Origin: VBCG01 sp963805355
GTDB lineage: Bacteria > Pseudomonadota > Gammaproteobacteria > Burkholderiales > Casimicrobiaceae
Direction of reading: 5' to 3'
Length of the DNA stretch: 64,000 bases
Assembly (NCBI GenBank): GCA_963805355.1
Contig: CAWDTZ010000001.1
Span: forward strand, 1-64,000
Shown here: positions 8,872-18,455 of the stretch, in pieces
How positions within the stretch are numbered: the stretch's first letter is position 1
Layout of the letters: every line of letters begins with the position of its first letter
The notes under the pieces: generated by a model
What the model was told of the DNA's origin: nothing
The model's input: only the letters and a program-made list of their open reading frames with translations
The model's database searches: none
Position numbers and translations under genes: made by a program

Positions 8872-9294
8872 ATGAACCTCACTGTAAAGATGCTCACCAT
8901 GTCGGCCTGCGTCGGCGCGGCATTTGCGTCGGGCATGGTGCGCGCCGACGACGTCAAGCCGGCATCAACCAGCGCTGTCGAGACCAAGGCAGCACCCGCA
9001 AAGGCTACCCGGCCACTAAGCGATATGCGGGTGTCGCGCGACAAGGAAACCGGGAAGCTGCGCACGCCGACCGCTGAGGAAAATGCCGCACTCGATGCCA
9101 AGTCACGTTCGATTGCGCCGAACGTGGTGGTCCTGAGTCGTCCGGTCTCCACCGTTGAAACCCGCGCCGACGGCAGCGCGGTCGGCAAACGTTCGCTCGA
9201 TGAGATGGACAATCTCCATGTGACGCGCACTGCGGACGGCAAGACCGTCCTGCATCACTCGGACAAACTGGCGCCCTCGGCGCCCACGAAATAA
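8872..9294 (+). CDS. Small secreted protein of unknown function
   Basis: The product has 140 residues with a signal peptide (LTMSACVGAAFASGMVRA), and a strong GGAGG lies upstream of ATG 8872. The mature protein is polar and carries a segment SDMRVSRDKETGKLRTPTAE, then a valine-rich strand and DGKTVLHHSDK near the end. I have the impression that similar RD-x-x-TGKLR-x-PT segments occur in small exported proteins beside PA-domain peptidases in related bacteria, but I cannot name the family. It lies 18 bases before the metalloprotease gene, so the two are almost certainly co-transcribed. It could be an inhibitor, chaperone or cofactor of that enzyme. Confidence 0.75.
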   Translation: MNLTVKMLTMSACVGAAFASGMVRADDVKPASTSAVETKAAPAKATRPLSDMRVSRDKETGKLRTPTAEENAALDAKSRSIAPNVVVLSRPVSTVETRADGSAVGKRSLDEMDNLHVTRTADGKTVLHHSDKLAPSAPTK

Positions 9295-9312
9295 CAGCTG
9301 AGGGAGCGACCA

Positions 9313-10956
9313 ATGAAAAACATTCTCAAGGCGCTTTGCGCCACGGTATTGCTCGGGCTGATCTCCTACGCGCCGGCACATGCCGCCCAGTTCGTACTGG
9401 TCAATACCGATCCGGCGGGCGCCGGCTTCAATGACACGACGCCGGCGACGCCGGTTGGCGGAAATGCCGGCACCACCCTGGGCCAGCAGCGGCTGATCGC
9501 CTACAGCCGTGCACTTCAATTGTGGGGCAGCATTCTGAAAAGCAACGTGCCGATCGTGGTTCTGGGTTCGTTCCAACCACGGCCGTGCGCGGCGACCTCT
9601 GGCGTGCTGGCTTCGGCCGGCGCCTGGAACATCGAGCGCGATTTCTCCGGCGCACCGTTGGCGGGCCATTGGTATCACTCCGCGCTCGCCAATTCGATCG
9701 CGGGCACCGACCTGTACCCGGGGACGGATGTCATCGATGGTGCCGACGTCGTTGCGTTTTTCAACAGCAACCTCGGCACGCCCGGCTGCCTCGAAAATTC
9801 GCGGTGGTACTACGGTCTGGACAGCCAGGCGAATAACGCTGCGGGCGACATCGATTTCCTGAACGTGTTCATGCACGAGCTCTCGCATGGCCTCGGTTTC
9901 TCGAACTTCGCCGATGAATCGACCGGCGCAGTCTTTGCGGGCTATCCCGACGTGTACATGGCCAACAGCTTCGACAACTTCACCGGGAAGTATTGGAACG
10001 TGATGAATGCCGCTGAAATCAAGGCGGCCGCCATCCGGAGCGGGCAGGAAGTCTGGACTGGCCCGAATGTCACCGCGCGCGCACCCGCCGTGCTCGGCCC
10101 ACTGGTCCTGCTGAAGCTGACGGCGCCTGGGTCACTCGCCGGCGAGTACGAATACGGTACTGCAGCAGGCTTTGGCGCCATCCCGACGCCGGCGAACTTT
10201 TCCGGTCCCATCGTTGCCGGTCTGGACGACGCCATTCCCGCCACGTCAACGATGAACGACGGCTGCACCGCATTCACCAACGCCGCCGCTGTCGCCGGCA
10301 AGATCGCTTTAGTGCAGCGCGGAACCTGCGGCTTCATCGTCAAGGCAAAAAATGCCCAGGATGCCGGTGCCATCGGGGTGATCATCGCCAACAATGTGGC
10401 CGGTGCCGGGCCGCTCGGGCTGGGCGGCGTGGATCCGACCATCACGATCCCGGCGATTAGCATTTCGACGCAGCTCGGTAACGATTTCCTGGCAGCGGGT
10501 GGAGTGGGCGCAGGAGGTTTGACGGGCAGCGCAAGCTTGCTTGCAGGTGCGGACGCGGCCGGCCGCGTGCGCTTGTATGCGCCCAACCCTGTGGAACCCG
10601 GCTCCTCGATTTCGCACTTTGACACCGCCGCCGATCCGAGTCTGCTGATGGAGCCCGCGATCACGCCGTTGCTGCGGGCCTCGGCCAACGTCGACCTGAC
10701 GGCGGCATTGTTCGAGGACATCGGCTGGAAAACTGAGCTTAGCCTGGGTGGTTGTGGCGCGGGCTCCGGGGCCCCGGGGGTGGACGGCGTGGGCGATATC
10801 TACGCCGCTCCGATCTACTACTGTGCCAACGATGCCAAGAACAAGGGCGCATTCCAGAGTTGCTCTACGCAGTACCTTAATGCATTGCGCAACACCGGCG
10901 TGATCAGTGGCGCGACCAAGGGTGCGCTGGCGAGTTGCGCAGCTGCCGCCAGGTAA
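9313..10956 (+). CDS. Secreted PA-domain metalloprotease-like protein
   Basis: The product has 547 residues, with GAGGGAGCG before the ATG and a signal peptide ending AHA. A zinc-binding motif HELSHGLGF lies at residues 188-196. Residues about 295-410 form a PA (protease-associated) domain with two cysteines in DGCTAF and RGTCGF and the typical KIALVQRG strand. After it come SHFDTAADPSLLMEP and LFEDIGW, as in secreted peptidases of this layout. A cysteine-containing tail rich in Ala/Gly ends the protein. The family is expected to cleave extracellular protein. The third zinc ligand is not obvious to me. It is co-transcribed with the small secreted gene upstream and ends at a strong terminator. 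Confidence 0.8.
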   Translation: MKNILKALCATVLLGLISYAPAHAAQFVLVNTDPAGAGFNDTTPATPVGGNAGTTLGQQRLIAYSRALQLWGSILKSNVPIVVLGSFQPRPCAATSGVLASAGAWNIERDFSGAPLAGHWYHSALANSIAGTDLYPGTDVIDGADVVAFFNSNLGTPGCLENSRWYYGLDSQANNAAGDIDFLNVFMHELSHGLGFSNFADESTGAVFAGYPDVYMANSFDNFTGKYWNVMNAAEIKAAAIRSGQEVWTGPNVTARAPAVLGPLVLLKLTAPGSLAGEYEYGTAAGFGAIPTPANFSGPIVAGLDDAIPATSTMNDGCTAFTNAAAVAGKIALVQRGTCGFIVKAKNAQDAGAIGVIIANNVAGAGPLGLGGVDPTITIPAISISTQLGNDFLAAGGVGAGGLTGSASLLAGADAAGRVRLYAPNPVEPGSSISHFDTAADPSLLMEPAITPLLRASANVDLTAALFEDIGWKTELSLGGCGAGSGAPGVDGVGDIYAAPIYYCANDAKNKGAFQSCSTQYLNALRNTGVISGATKGALASCAAAAR

Positions 10957-10980
10957 CCAGGACCGCGTAATACATGGTGT

Positions 10981-11012
10981 GGGGCCCGGAGAGCGATCTC
11001 CGGGCCCCTTTT
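10981..11012 (+). terminator. Rho-independent terminator
   Basis: A perfect 12-bp GC-rich stem (GGGGCCCGGAGA / TCTCCGGGCCCC) closes a GCGA tetraloop of the stable GNRA class and is followed by TTTT. It lies 25 bases after the metalloprotease stop and separates it from the convergent gene at 11046. Confidence 0.92.
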
Positions 11013-11045
11013 GATTGGTGGTCGGGCGTGGTGCACAGGCAAGCG

Positions 11046-12422
11046 TCAGCGCTTGCGGCTACCAGGGAAAGCGTTGATGGGAACGCACATCGTAACGCCC
11101 GTTGAGCCGTACCCTTCGGCCACGTAGCCGATATCCAGCATCTGCTGTCGAACCGCGGGATTGGTAACGTAGCGATGTGTTGTACCGCGAGGATTCCACA
11201 ACTGGTACACCGGTACCTGACCTGCAGGGCATTGGCCGGTTTCGGGGTCGGGGGTCATTGCGAAAAACGCATTGCCGGATTCAGACGTTGCGCCGGGCAG
11301 CGCCGCTGCGTCGACGCATCCATTCACCGAGAAGAAATGGGACGTGCCCAGGAAGAAACGGCACACGGGCCACAATCCGGGGACGACCCTGGCATCGACA
11401 GGTGCCCCCGACCACGTAGGCAACGTGAAGCCCGTGCGCTGCCAGCCTGCGATCCGGCCTGCGTCGAGTGCCGCGATTTCGGCGGGATAGGCGGTGAGGA
11501 AATAATCGTCTAGGGCGGCGTGGTAGTACTCGAGGACCTCCGTGATTTCGATGGGCGCAAGTGCGACCGATTCGCCGGCATGATTGACGGCCACGGCCGG
11601 GCCGGTCAAGTAGTCGACCGTCCCGATGTCGTAGTCAACCACTGGGTACAGGGCATGGCCACCGTCGGTAGGTAGCGATGTGTAGGGAAAGCGGAAGAGG
11701 GCGTTCATCACGCTGAGCGTGCCACCCGGCGCGAACAGGAAACCATCGGGTAACACCGCGTCAGACTTCAACGAATGAAGCTCGGCAAATGCACGTGTGG
11801 CAAGCAGCACCCTACCCGCCGAGCCATTGGTGACGTCTCCGGAGAAAGTGAACGTATGCCGCCCCGACGTCGAAAGTGAGATCAGCTCCCGCGCTGCGAA
11901 TGAATCGCCCGCGTTCAGCCACAGCATGATGAACTGCGAAGTGCCATCGGCATTGGAATAAATTTCCGAAATATCGAGGTGGATGGTGGGGGGGGCCAAC
12001 ACCTTGATCGTACCGGCAGCGTTGCTCACCTCGTCGTGGAATCCGACAACACCGGGTGCTTTGAAGACCCGGACAAAATCGATCCGATCAGGGTTCCAGC
12101 CGCAAGCGTTCGCTGGATTGCACGTGAAATCACTCGTGGGCGTGCCATCCCCGCCTTCGCCGTCGCAGCCCCTCGCGCAGCGAAACGAACCGTCATCCGC
12201 CACTACGTTGTGCGCGCCTGTGAATTGCAAATCCGCATATTGGTAGAAACGGACCGAATCGCCGATGTTGATCGTCGTTTCGGCAGGCGCGAAGCAGGAT
12301 AGGAGTGGTCCGCGCGGTTGATCGGCACAGTCTCCAATACCCACCCCATGGATCGCCCCAGAGGACGCACCCGCATGCAAAAGAAGCCATCCGCACGTTG
12401 CCCACGCTTGCGATAGTCGCAT
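11046..12422 (-). CDS. Secreted protein: cupredoxin-like N-terminus plus DUF5648-like domain
   Basis: The product has 458 residues, and GGAGA sits seven bases before ATG 12422. A signal peptide (ATCGWLLLHAGASSGA) precedes residues 45-145, which look like a plastocyanin-type fold (INIGDSVRFYQYADLQFTGAHNVV, later VVGFHDEVSNAAGTIKV). That resembles a copper-protein scaffold, but the Cys and Met ligands are not clearly kept. Residues 150-300 form a second beta-rich segment. Residues 315-458 form the domain starting EVLEYYHAALDDYFLTAY and ending MCVPI, the same as in the protein at 763-1986. It is extracellular or periplasmic with unknown function. It converges on the metalloprotease gene across the terminator. 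Confidence 0.72.
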   Translation of the reverse strand: MRLSQAWATCGWLLLHAGASSGAIHGVGIGDCADQPRGPLLSCFAPAETTINIGDSVRFYQYADLQFTGAHNVVADDGSFRCARGCDGEGGDGTPTSDFTCNPANACGWNPDRIDFVRVFKAPGVVGFHDEVSNAAGTIKVLAPPTIHLDISEIYSNADGTSQFIMLWLNAGDSFAARELISLSTSGRHTFTFSGDVTNGSAGRVLLATRAFAELHSLKSDAVLPDGFLFAPGGTLSVMNALFRFPYTSLPTDGGHALYPVVDYDIGTVDYLTGPAVAVNHAGESVALAPIEITEVLEYYHAALDDYFLTAYPAEIAALDAGRIAGWQRTGFTLPTWSGAPVDARVVPGLWPVCRFFLGTSHFFSVNGCVDAAALPGATSESGNAFFAMTPDPETGQCPAGQVPVYQLWNPRGTTHRYVTNPAVRQQMLDIGYVAEGYGSTGVTMCVPINAFPGSRKR

Positions 12423-12720
12423 GTGGCGTCTCCATTGTTTTCAACGGGAACAATTGCAACGCAGCGGTTCAGAGCGCGAAAGCCCAATCTGATGAAATCG
12501 GTATTTGGGCGGATGAAACCGTCCGGCTACCGGGCGAATCCGCGGCCTGAAACAGAGACGTCGTGGCGGCCGGGTAACAACTCTGGCATCGCGTCCTGCA
12601 CCGAACCGCTCGAAACTCAGAAGTCGGCAACGGGCTTGACCGGCACCGGCGCAGCTTTTCAGCCAACGGGGCAGCCGGTACAGTACGGGGGGCAAAAATC
12701 CCGGCAAACGGAGCGCATTC

Positions 12721-13371
12721 GTGAGATTTTTTCGACGAGTCCGGCGTTACAACGAGTTCGCGATGTTGCTGCACTGGCTGGTCGCCGCCGGGATCGCGTT
12801 CCTCTTCATCCACGGATTCCTCATGATGCATGTCGAGGAGAATCAGCACCTCGTCGAACTCAATTTTCACCGCTCCATCGGCGTCACGGTTTTTGCGCTG
12901 GTGCTGGTGCGGGTCTGGTGGCGGATGATTCGACCGCCAACGCCTGCTCCCATGCCCGAAGTGCAGTCGCGGATTGCCGAGTTAGTCCATCTCTTGATCT
13001 ATGCGCTGCTGGTTGTGAATGGAATTGCCGGGACCGTGGGCTGGATAGCGAGCGGCGATCCTGTTGTCCTGTTCGGCGCGCCATTGGTGGCAGAACACGG
13101 TTCGTCGCCCGCGCTCAACCGCTTATGCGTCTTCGTTGGCCAGGCCACCGCGCGCATTCTCCTTGTCGTGATCGCGCTCCATGTCCTTGCAGTCATCAAG
13201 CATGAATGGTTCGATCGCGACCGGCTGCTGGACAGGATGATTCCGGGGCCCGCGATTCTGCTGCCGCTGAGTCCGCGGGAAATCCTGCGACGGATCCGCG
13301 AGCGGCGGCAGAAGCAACGTGCGCAACGTGCCTCATCCCAGGACGGCGGTTCGCCCATGGCGCGTGAGTAG
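12721..13371 (+). CDS. Cytochrome b561-family membrane protein
   Basis: The product has 216 residues starting at GTG 12721 with GGAG just upstream. Four transmembrane helices are visible. Histidines are placed as in dihaem b561 proteins: LLHWLVAAG in helix 1, ELNFHRSIGVTVF in helix 2 and LHVLAVIKHEWFDRD at the end of helix 4. The cytoplasmic tail is long and basic (RRIRERRQKQRAQ). The family moves electrons between the quinone pool and periplasmic partners. No obvious partner adjoins it. The DUF1254/DUF1214 gene downstream is 220 bases away. A second cytochrome b561 gene stands at 58046. Confidence 0.85.
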   Translation: MRFFRRVRRYNEFAMLLHWLVAAGIAFLFIHGFLMMHVEENQHLVELNFHRSIGVTVFALVLVRVWWRMIRPPTPAPMPEVQSRIAELVHLLIYALLVVNGIAGTVGWIASGDPVVLFGAPLVAEHGSSPALNRLCVFVGQATARILLVVIALHVLAVIKHEWFDRDRLLDRMIPGPAILLPLSPREILRRIRERRQKQRAQRASSQDGGSPMARE

Positions 13372-13592
13372 AAGCGAGAAAACGACCGCCGACGTATCCG
13401 GGTCCTCTTATCGGGCGCAGCGGACTGTAGGCCCGATGGGGCAAGGCGCGACCTGACAGTGTGATCGCCGAATTTCGTCCATGACGCAGATCATTGATTT
13501 CATTTCGGCTGCATTCGGCCAGCGGCGGACCGCTGATCGCCTGCGGTAAACTCTGTACTTCGGTCCCTATTTCATCAAACAGGTCATTGCAA

Positions 13593-15209
13593 ATGAAAGC
13601 ACACATTACACGCGTGGCATCCCTCGTGGCGGTGGCCGCTCTGGCGTTGCCGAATTTCGCGTTCGCGCAGATACCACCCATTCCCGCGGGCATCACTACA
13701 CCCAACCGAATCGAAACCCGAATCGGTACGCTGGAATTCAAGGACGGTGCCCCCAGCGCGGACACCACGCGCAAGGTCTACGACAGCGTGGCTTTTGCGC
13801 GCGGTATCGGCGCGTTCATGAACAGCTTTTCAGGAGCATCGGCCTACGCCATCCGCGAGGGCTTCCACAGTATCGGCGCTGAAGACAACACGGTTGTCAT
13901 CTTCTCCGAGCTCATGGACTCGAATTCCCTATTTCTCACGGCCAATGCCGACACCGTCTATAACCTCGCGGTCCTCGATTTGACCAAGGGCCCGCTGGTC
14001 ATTGAAGTTCCACCGCAGCAGCTCGGCACGGTCAACGACATGTGGTTCGGATGGATCATCGACATCGGTGGTCCGGGCCCCGATCGTGGGGAAGGGGGCA
14101 GGTACCTGATCGTGCCGCCGGGTTATGACGGCCCGCTTCCGGACAGCGGATTCTTTGTCGGACATTCGAAAACCACGCACGCGCTTTATGCGGTGCGCGC
14201 GTTCATGGAAAACAACGACCCCAAGCCTGCGGTTGCGACCATCAAGAGGGGGCTCAAGATCTATCCGTACACACCGGGCGGATACGGCACCAGCATTGCC
14301 ACCGCGCTCGAGGGCAAGGTCCGGCTCGCCGCCAACCCGCCGGTCCCGCCGACGAAGTTCGTCGAGGCCAGTGGAAAGTCGTTCAACACGGTCCCGCCCA
14401 ACGACCTCTCGTACTTTGAAATAGTCGACAAGCTGGTCCAGTTGGAGCCCGCTACTTCCTTTGATCCCGAGCTGTTGGGGCAATTGGCGTCCATCGGCAT
14501 TGTCAAAGGCAAGCCCTTCAACCCGGACGCCAGGATGCGCGCGATTCTTACCGACGCCGCGGCTGTGGGCAATGCTGCCGGGCGGTCACTGAACTGGCGC
14601 GGCGCCGAGTATCCCGGCTGGGCCTACTACCCCGGTTCGATGTGGGCCAACATGCTGTGGCAGGGCGGTTTCAATTTCGAGACACCGCCGCCCATGGTCA
14701 CCAAAGATGGCTTCAAGCCGCTGCCGCCGACCGGGGCGCGCACGCTGGACTCACGCGCCGCGTTTTACTACGGCTACACGATGGACTCGCCCGGCATGAT
14801 CATGCGCGTGCCCAACGTCGGATCGCAGTACCTGATGGGCTTCACCGACGCCGACAAGAATGCCTTCGATGGTGGCAAGACGTATCGGGTAACGCTGCCG
14901 GCCAACATTCCTGCCGCCAAGTTCTGGTCATTCACCGTCTACGACAATCAATCGCGTTCCATGCTGCAGACACCGCAACGTTACCCGCGCGCCGGAAGCC
15001 AGACCTATCCGTCGCCGGCCGCCGCTGCCAACGCGGATGGTTCGACGACCATCTACTTCGGTCCTTCCAGGCCTGCTGCGGCAAAAGAGGGCACCTGGAT
15101 CCAGACGATGCCTGGCAAAGGATGGTTCACGATCCTGCGCCTGTACAGCCCGGAGGAAACATTCTTCACCAAGACCTGGCGCCCGACCGAGATTGAACTG
15201 GTGCGCTGA
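13593..15209 (+). CDS. Exported DUF1254/DUF1214 domain protein
   Basis: Start ATG 13593 gives a clean signal peptide (VASLVAVAALALPNFAFAQ); the longer frame from 13494 does not. The 538-residue mature protein has an N-terminal DUF1254 segment (VYDSVAFARGIGAFMNSF, LTANADTVYNLAVLDL, LGTVNDMWFGWIIDIG). A C-terminal DUF1214 segment carries the signatures FWSFTVYDNQSRSML and GWFTILRLYSPEE. This two-domain layout is widespread in proteobacteria, and no established reaction is known to me. It is probably monocistronic. Confidence 0.85.
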   Translation: MKAHITRVASLVAVAALALPNFAFAQIPPIPAGITTPNRIETRIGTLEFKDGAPSADTTRKVYDSVAFARGIGAFMNSFSGASAYAIREGFHSIGAEDNTVVIFSELMDSNSLFLTANADTVYNLAVLDLTKGPLVIEVPPQQLGTVNDMWFGWIIDIGGPGPDRGEGGRYLIVPPGYDGPLPDSGFFVGHSKTTHALYAVRAFMENNDPKPAVATIKRGLKIYPYTPGGYGTSIATALEGKVRLAANPPVPPTKFVEASGKSFNTVPPNDLSYFEIVDKLVQLEPATSFDPELLGQLASIGIVKGKPFNPDARMRAILTDAAAVGNAAGRSLNWRGAEYPGWAYYPGSMWANMLWQGGFNFETPPPMVTKDGFKPLPPTGARTLDSRAAFYYGYTMDSPGMIMRVPNVGSQYLMGFTDADKNAFDGGKTYRVTLPANIPAAKFWSFTVYDNQSRSMLQTPQRYPRAGSQTYPSPAAAANADGSTTIYFGPSRPAAAKEGTWIQTMPGKGWFTILRLYSPEETFFTKTWRPTEIELVR

Positions 15210-15686
15210 GTTTCGCCCGTTGCTGTCGACACGGAATGCAAGGCGCCTGCTTCGCGCGAGTCTTTCATGGTCGAACGAAGAGCGGCTTTCCAGGCGGTCG
15301 CGTGCACGGGATGTGCAGTGATTCGCGGGTCGGATTGGCCAACTTTCGGAGCCAGTTGCTTGATGTTGGCTAACCGGCAAATCCGGCCGTGCGCGAGCTC
15401 CGGGAAAATTTCCTGCGAGTGGCCGTTCGCACCGGCACGCAGCGGTCGCTGCCTTCGCGCCGGCCGCCACATCTGCGACGCGGGCATCCCGCCGGCCGCA
15501 TAAGACCTGCGCCCAGGCAGCTGGCCTCGCGTCAGCCCCGGATCACCGGAGCTCCCGTCGGTCCAACAGGTGACGACGTGCTACGCCGCTCCCGACGGCG
15601 CGAAGTGAGCCTTCGTTTTAGCATCTTTCCGGATGGTTTCACGCAAACTTGCGCTAACTTGGTGGAAGGTCAACGACGGGGGTGCC
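15210..15686. other. Non-coding stretch, nothing recognised
   Basis: About 470 bases between the DUF1254 protein and the channel-like gene. Open frames on both strands here have no signal, no ribosome-binding site and biased arginine/proline composition. No hairpin with a T-tract was found. Confidence 0.4.
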
Positions 15687-16175
15687 ATGGATCTGAAAGC
15701 TCTGGAAATCATCAGCGATGTACCGCAACTCTTCGCCATCGGCATTCTGATGTCGATTTCCCTGCTCATTCAAGCGACGGTCATCACGTCGCTGCAGCAG
15801 GGCATGGCCCATTTCGACCCGTTTCTGGACCGTCACACAGGTTTCTTGGCACAGTTCGGCGCCCTGAACGCGGTGGTCTTCTGCATCGTCGTCATGCACT
15901 TGAGCCAGATGTCGGTGTGGGCCTGGTTCTACTTGCATTACGCAGGCTTGTCGCCGCCCTCCGTCGCGTTGTACCACTCCGCACTCATGCTAACGACCAT
16001 GGCTGACGGGCAGGGAACGCTGCCGAAGCAATGGCTGGTGCTCGGCGCTGCGGAGGGCTTGACGGGGTGGATCATGTTCAGTTGGTCCACAAGTGCGATG
16101 TTCTCGGTGATCTCCGGACTGATGGCGAAGCGGCAGTCGCACCTTGCGCGGCAGCGGACGCAGCGTGCGCAATGA
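15687..16175 (+). CDS. Two-helix potassium-channel-like membrane protein with a degenerate filter
   Basis: Start ATG 15687 gives 162 residues; an upstream in-frame ATG at 15633 is possible but has no ribosome-binding site. Helices are seen at about 11-36, 58-84 and 117-145. The stretch SVALYHSALMLTTMADGQGTLP followed by GAAEGLTGWIMFSWSTSAMFSVI has the layout of a pore helix, filter loop and inner helix of Ion_trans_2 channels. Residues 103-110 are TTMADGQG where the canonical filter reads TTxGYGD. Potassium selectivity as known would not be supported. It may be a channel-derived protein of other function. It lies just upstream of the insertion sequence. Confidence 0.68.
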   Translation: MDLKALEIISDVPQLFAIGILMSISLLIQATVITSLQQGMAHFDPFLDRHTGFLAQFGALNAVVFCIVVMHLSQMSVWAWFYLHYAGLSPPSVALYHSALMLTTMADGQGTLPKQWLVLGAAEGLTGWIMFSWSTSAMFSVISGLMAKRQSHLARQRTQRAQ

Positions 16176-16450
16176 CCGGCCTGAGCACTCGCGCGGCGTT
16201 TGGCTTGGCTGGCCGACGCAGGCAGCGGTCCGCGTCACGCCGCCAGGGACAGGAGCCTCGCGCGTACGCCCGCATCTTGGTGCACGGGTAGCCCGTTGGC
16301 GCCGAGTAAACGTCCATCACGGCACCGGGCGTACTAGCGCAGCAGCGGGAAGGATTGTGCTCGAATCACCTGACCCGCAGCGGTATCGGTAAGCTGGGCC
16401 GATCGCAGCGTCATGACGGCGCTGCGGTAGCCCGGAGGACGGCTTGGGGT

Positions 16451-18030
16451 CTATTTTGTTGAAAAACCCCCTTGAAATTGGTTGGTTCTTGGCTATGTTG
16501 AAGCCAGGGCGTTCGAGAGGGAGACGCGGGAATGATGGGACGACAGTCTGACGGTCAGAAGAAACTGTTCTACTCGTTCAATCTCGACGATCACGTTCCC
16601 TCGGATCACCTGTTACGTGGCGTTGATCAATTTCTTGACTTGGGTGATCTGCACCAGCACCTTGCTCCGTACTACAGCCATACCGGGCGCCCCTCGATTG
16701 ATCCGCAGCTGCTGATTCGGATGCTGATCGTTGGCTACTGCTTTGGCATCCGGTCCGAGCGGCAGTTGTGCGAGGAAGTACATCTGAACCTGGCGTATCG
16801 CTGGTTCTGCCGGCTGGGATTTGAAGACCCGGTGCCGGACCACTCGACCTTCTCCAAGAACCGGCATGGCCGTTTCCGTGACAGCGACACACTGCGTTTC
16901 GTGTTCGAGCAGGTCCTGGAGCGCTGCGTGCGGGAAGGACTGGTGGGTGGCGAAGGGTTCGCCATCGACGCCAGCCTCGTAAAAGCCGATGCCAATCGTC
17001 AGCGGGGCGTGCCGGGCGCTGAGGCCGATTGGTCCCAGGGGCAATCCATCAGCCGCCCAGTGCGTGAATATCTGACAGCCTTGGATCAGACTGACCTCGA
17101 GAAGAACACGCCGAAGAACATCTCGCTGACCGATCCGGCGGCGCAATGGAGTGCCGCATGGGGACCGGCGTTCTACGCCTATTCGGCGAACTACCTGATC
17201 GACATTGCCGCGGGAATTGTGGTTGACGTTGAGGCGACTCCCGCCCACAAGCTCGACGAAATCAACGCCACCAAGACAATGATCGAGCGGGTTGAGACGC
17301 GGTTTGATCTCAAGCCGCAGCGACTGATCGGCGACACCAATTACGGCACGGCAGAGATTCTGGGGTGGATGGTCGACGAGAAGCAGATCGAGCCGCATGT
17401 GTCCGTGTGGGACAAAACACAGCGTAGCGACGAAACGCTATCCAGCAGCGACTTCGAATGGGATGAACAGGTCAACGAATATCGCTGCCCACAGGGGCAG
17501 CCGCTGCGGAGTGAATGGCGGATCTTCAAACACCCGCGAACGCGCATCACTAAGGCAAACACCATCATCTATCACGCCAGCCAAGCCGCTTGCAGCAAGT
17601 GCCCGATGAAATCACGTTGCTGTCCGAACACACCGACGCGGAAGATCGCTCGCAGCATCCATGAATCGGCACGGGATGTGGCTCGCGACGTTGCCAAGAC
17701 CGACGCTTACAAGCAATCGCGGAAGGATCGCAAAAAGGTCGAGATGCTCTTCGCTCACCTCAAGCGAATCCTAAAGCTTGATCGATTGCGACTGCGCGGA
17801 CCGAGCGGCGCTCACGACGAGTTTCTTCTGGCGGCAACCGCGCAGAATCTACGACGCATGGCAAAGTGGTTGTGCCCGGTAGAACAAGAAATGGCAAAAA
17901 TGGCGATCTAAATCGGTACCGGACAGCATCGCCAACTCAAGAAAGAGCGCTTCCACTGACCGAACCTCTCCCCGCCCATCGGCCGTGGTGGAACCGCGCC
18001 CCTTAAACGTCGAGTTTTTCAACAGAATAG
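16451..18030 (+). mobile_element. IS1182-family insertion sequence with inverted ends
   Basis: The left end CTATTTTGTTGAAAAAC (16451-16467) and the reverse complement of the right end GTTTTTCAACAGAATAG (18014-18030) match at 16 of 17 bases. They enclose one transposase gene in a 1580-bp element. Base composition is lower in GC than the neighbours. No target duplication could be fixed because the immediate flanks differ. The element lies between the channel-like gene and a stretch of gene remnants. Confidence 0.82.
16532..17911 (+). CDS. IS1182-family transposase
   Basis: The product has 459 residues and appears complete. The N-terminal domain (about 15-110) has the DUF772 pattern HLLRGVDQFLDL, GRPSIDPQLLIRML and DHSTFSKNR. 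The DDE core shows FAIDASLVKADAN (first Asp), GDTNYGTAEI (second Asp) and KKVEMLFAHLKRIL (Glu). A cysteine cluster (CSKCPMKSRCC) lies before the last catalytic residue, as is usual in this family. It catalyses cut-and-paste movement of the element whose ends are at 16451 and 18030. With both ends and the frame intact it may still be active. Confidence 0.92.
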   Translation: MMGRQSDGQKKLFYSFNLDDHVPSDHLLRGVDQFLDLGDLHQHLAPYYSHTGRPSIDPQLLIRMLIVGYCFGIRSERQLCEEVHLNLAYRWFCRLGFEDPVPDHSTFSKNRHGRFRDSDTLRFVFEQVLERCVREGLVGGEGFAIDASLVKADANRQRGVPGAEADWSQGQSISRPVREYLTALDQTDLEKNTPKNISLTDPAAQWSAAWGPAFYAYSANYLIDIAAGIVVDVEATPAHKLDEINATKTMIERVETRFDLKPQRLIGDTNYGTAEILGWMVDEKQIEPHVSVWDKTQRSDETLSSSDFEWDEQVNEYRCPQGQPLRSEWRIFKHPRTRITKANTIIYHASQAACSKCPMKSRCCPNTPTRKIARSIHESARDVARDVAKTDAYKQSRKDRKKVEMLFAHLKRILKLDRLRLRGPSGAHDEFLLAATAQNLRRMAKWLCPVEQEMAKMAI

Positions 18031-18166
18031 GTCGATAGCTCAGGTTCGTTCCCCGGTCACGAACGACTGCCTACCGCATTCCGGTCATTGAGCTGGCGCT
18101 GGCCAAATAGTGCTATCGGCCAACTGCGGCCATATTGCACAGTCGCCGAGAGCGGTCGTTGTATGA

Positions 18167-18421
18167 CGCAGTGGACCCAGCGAGTCGATAGGACCGCGAG
18201 GCTACTACTTCCTTCAAGTGCGGGACGATGGAAACGTTTCGGTGTATCGAGGAACCGGACCTGCGGCCAGCGGCAACCGCCAAGCTCGTCAGGTACTTCA
18301 GCGACCTTGGCTTCGCACGTTTCACCCGCGCGCCGGTCATGGTGAGGTCGGCGTGCGACTGACGCCCCCAGCAGTCTCAGGCGAGCGCGAAACGTTGCTG
18401 GACTCTCCCTACGCGCACTAG
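18167..18421 (+). pseudogene. Possible B-lectin-like gene fragment beside the IS
   Basis: Between a stop at 18164 and one at 18419 the frame reads GYYFLQVRDDGNVSVYRGTG, which looks like one repeat of a mannose-binding B-lectin domain (LQ-x-DDGN-x-x-x-Y). The rest of the frame has no clear character, and no start or signal peptide is present. I read it as a leftover of a gene broken during insertion or deletion at this site. The call rests on a single short motif. Confidence 0.3.
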
Positions 18422-18455
18422 CACGCGCTGGCGCGCCCTGCGTTTCGATCGGCAA

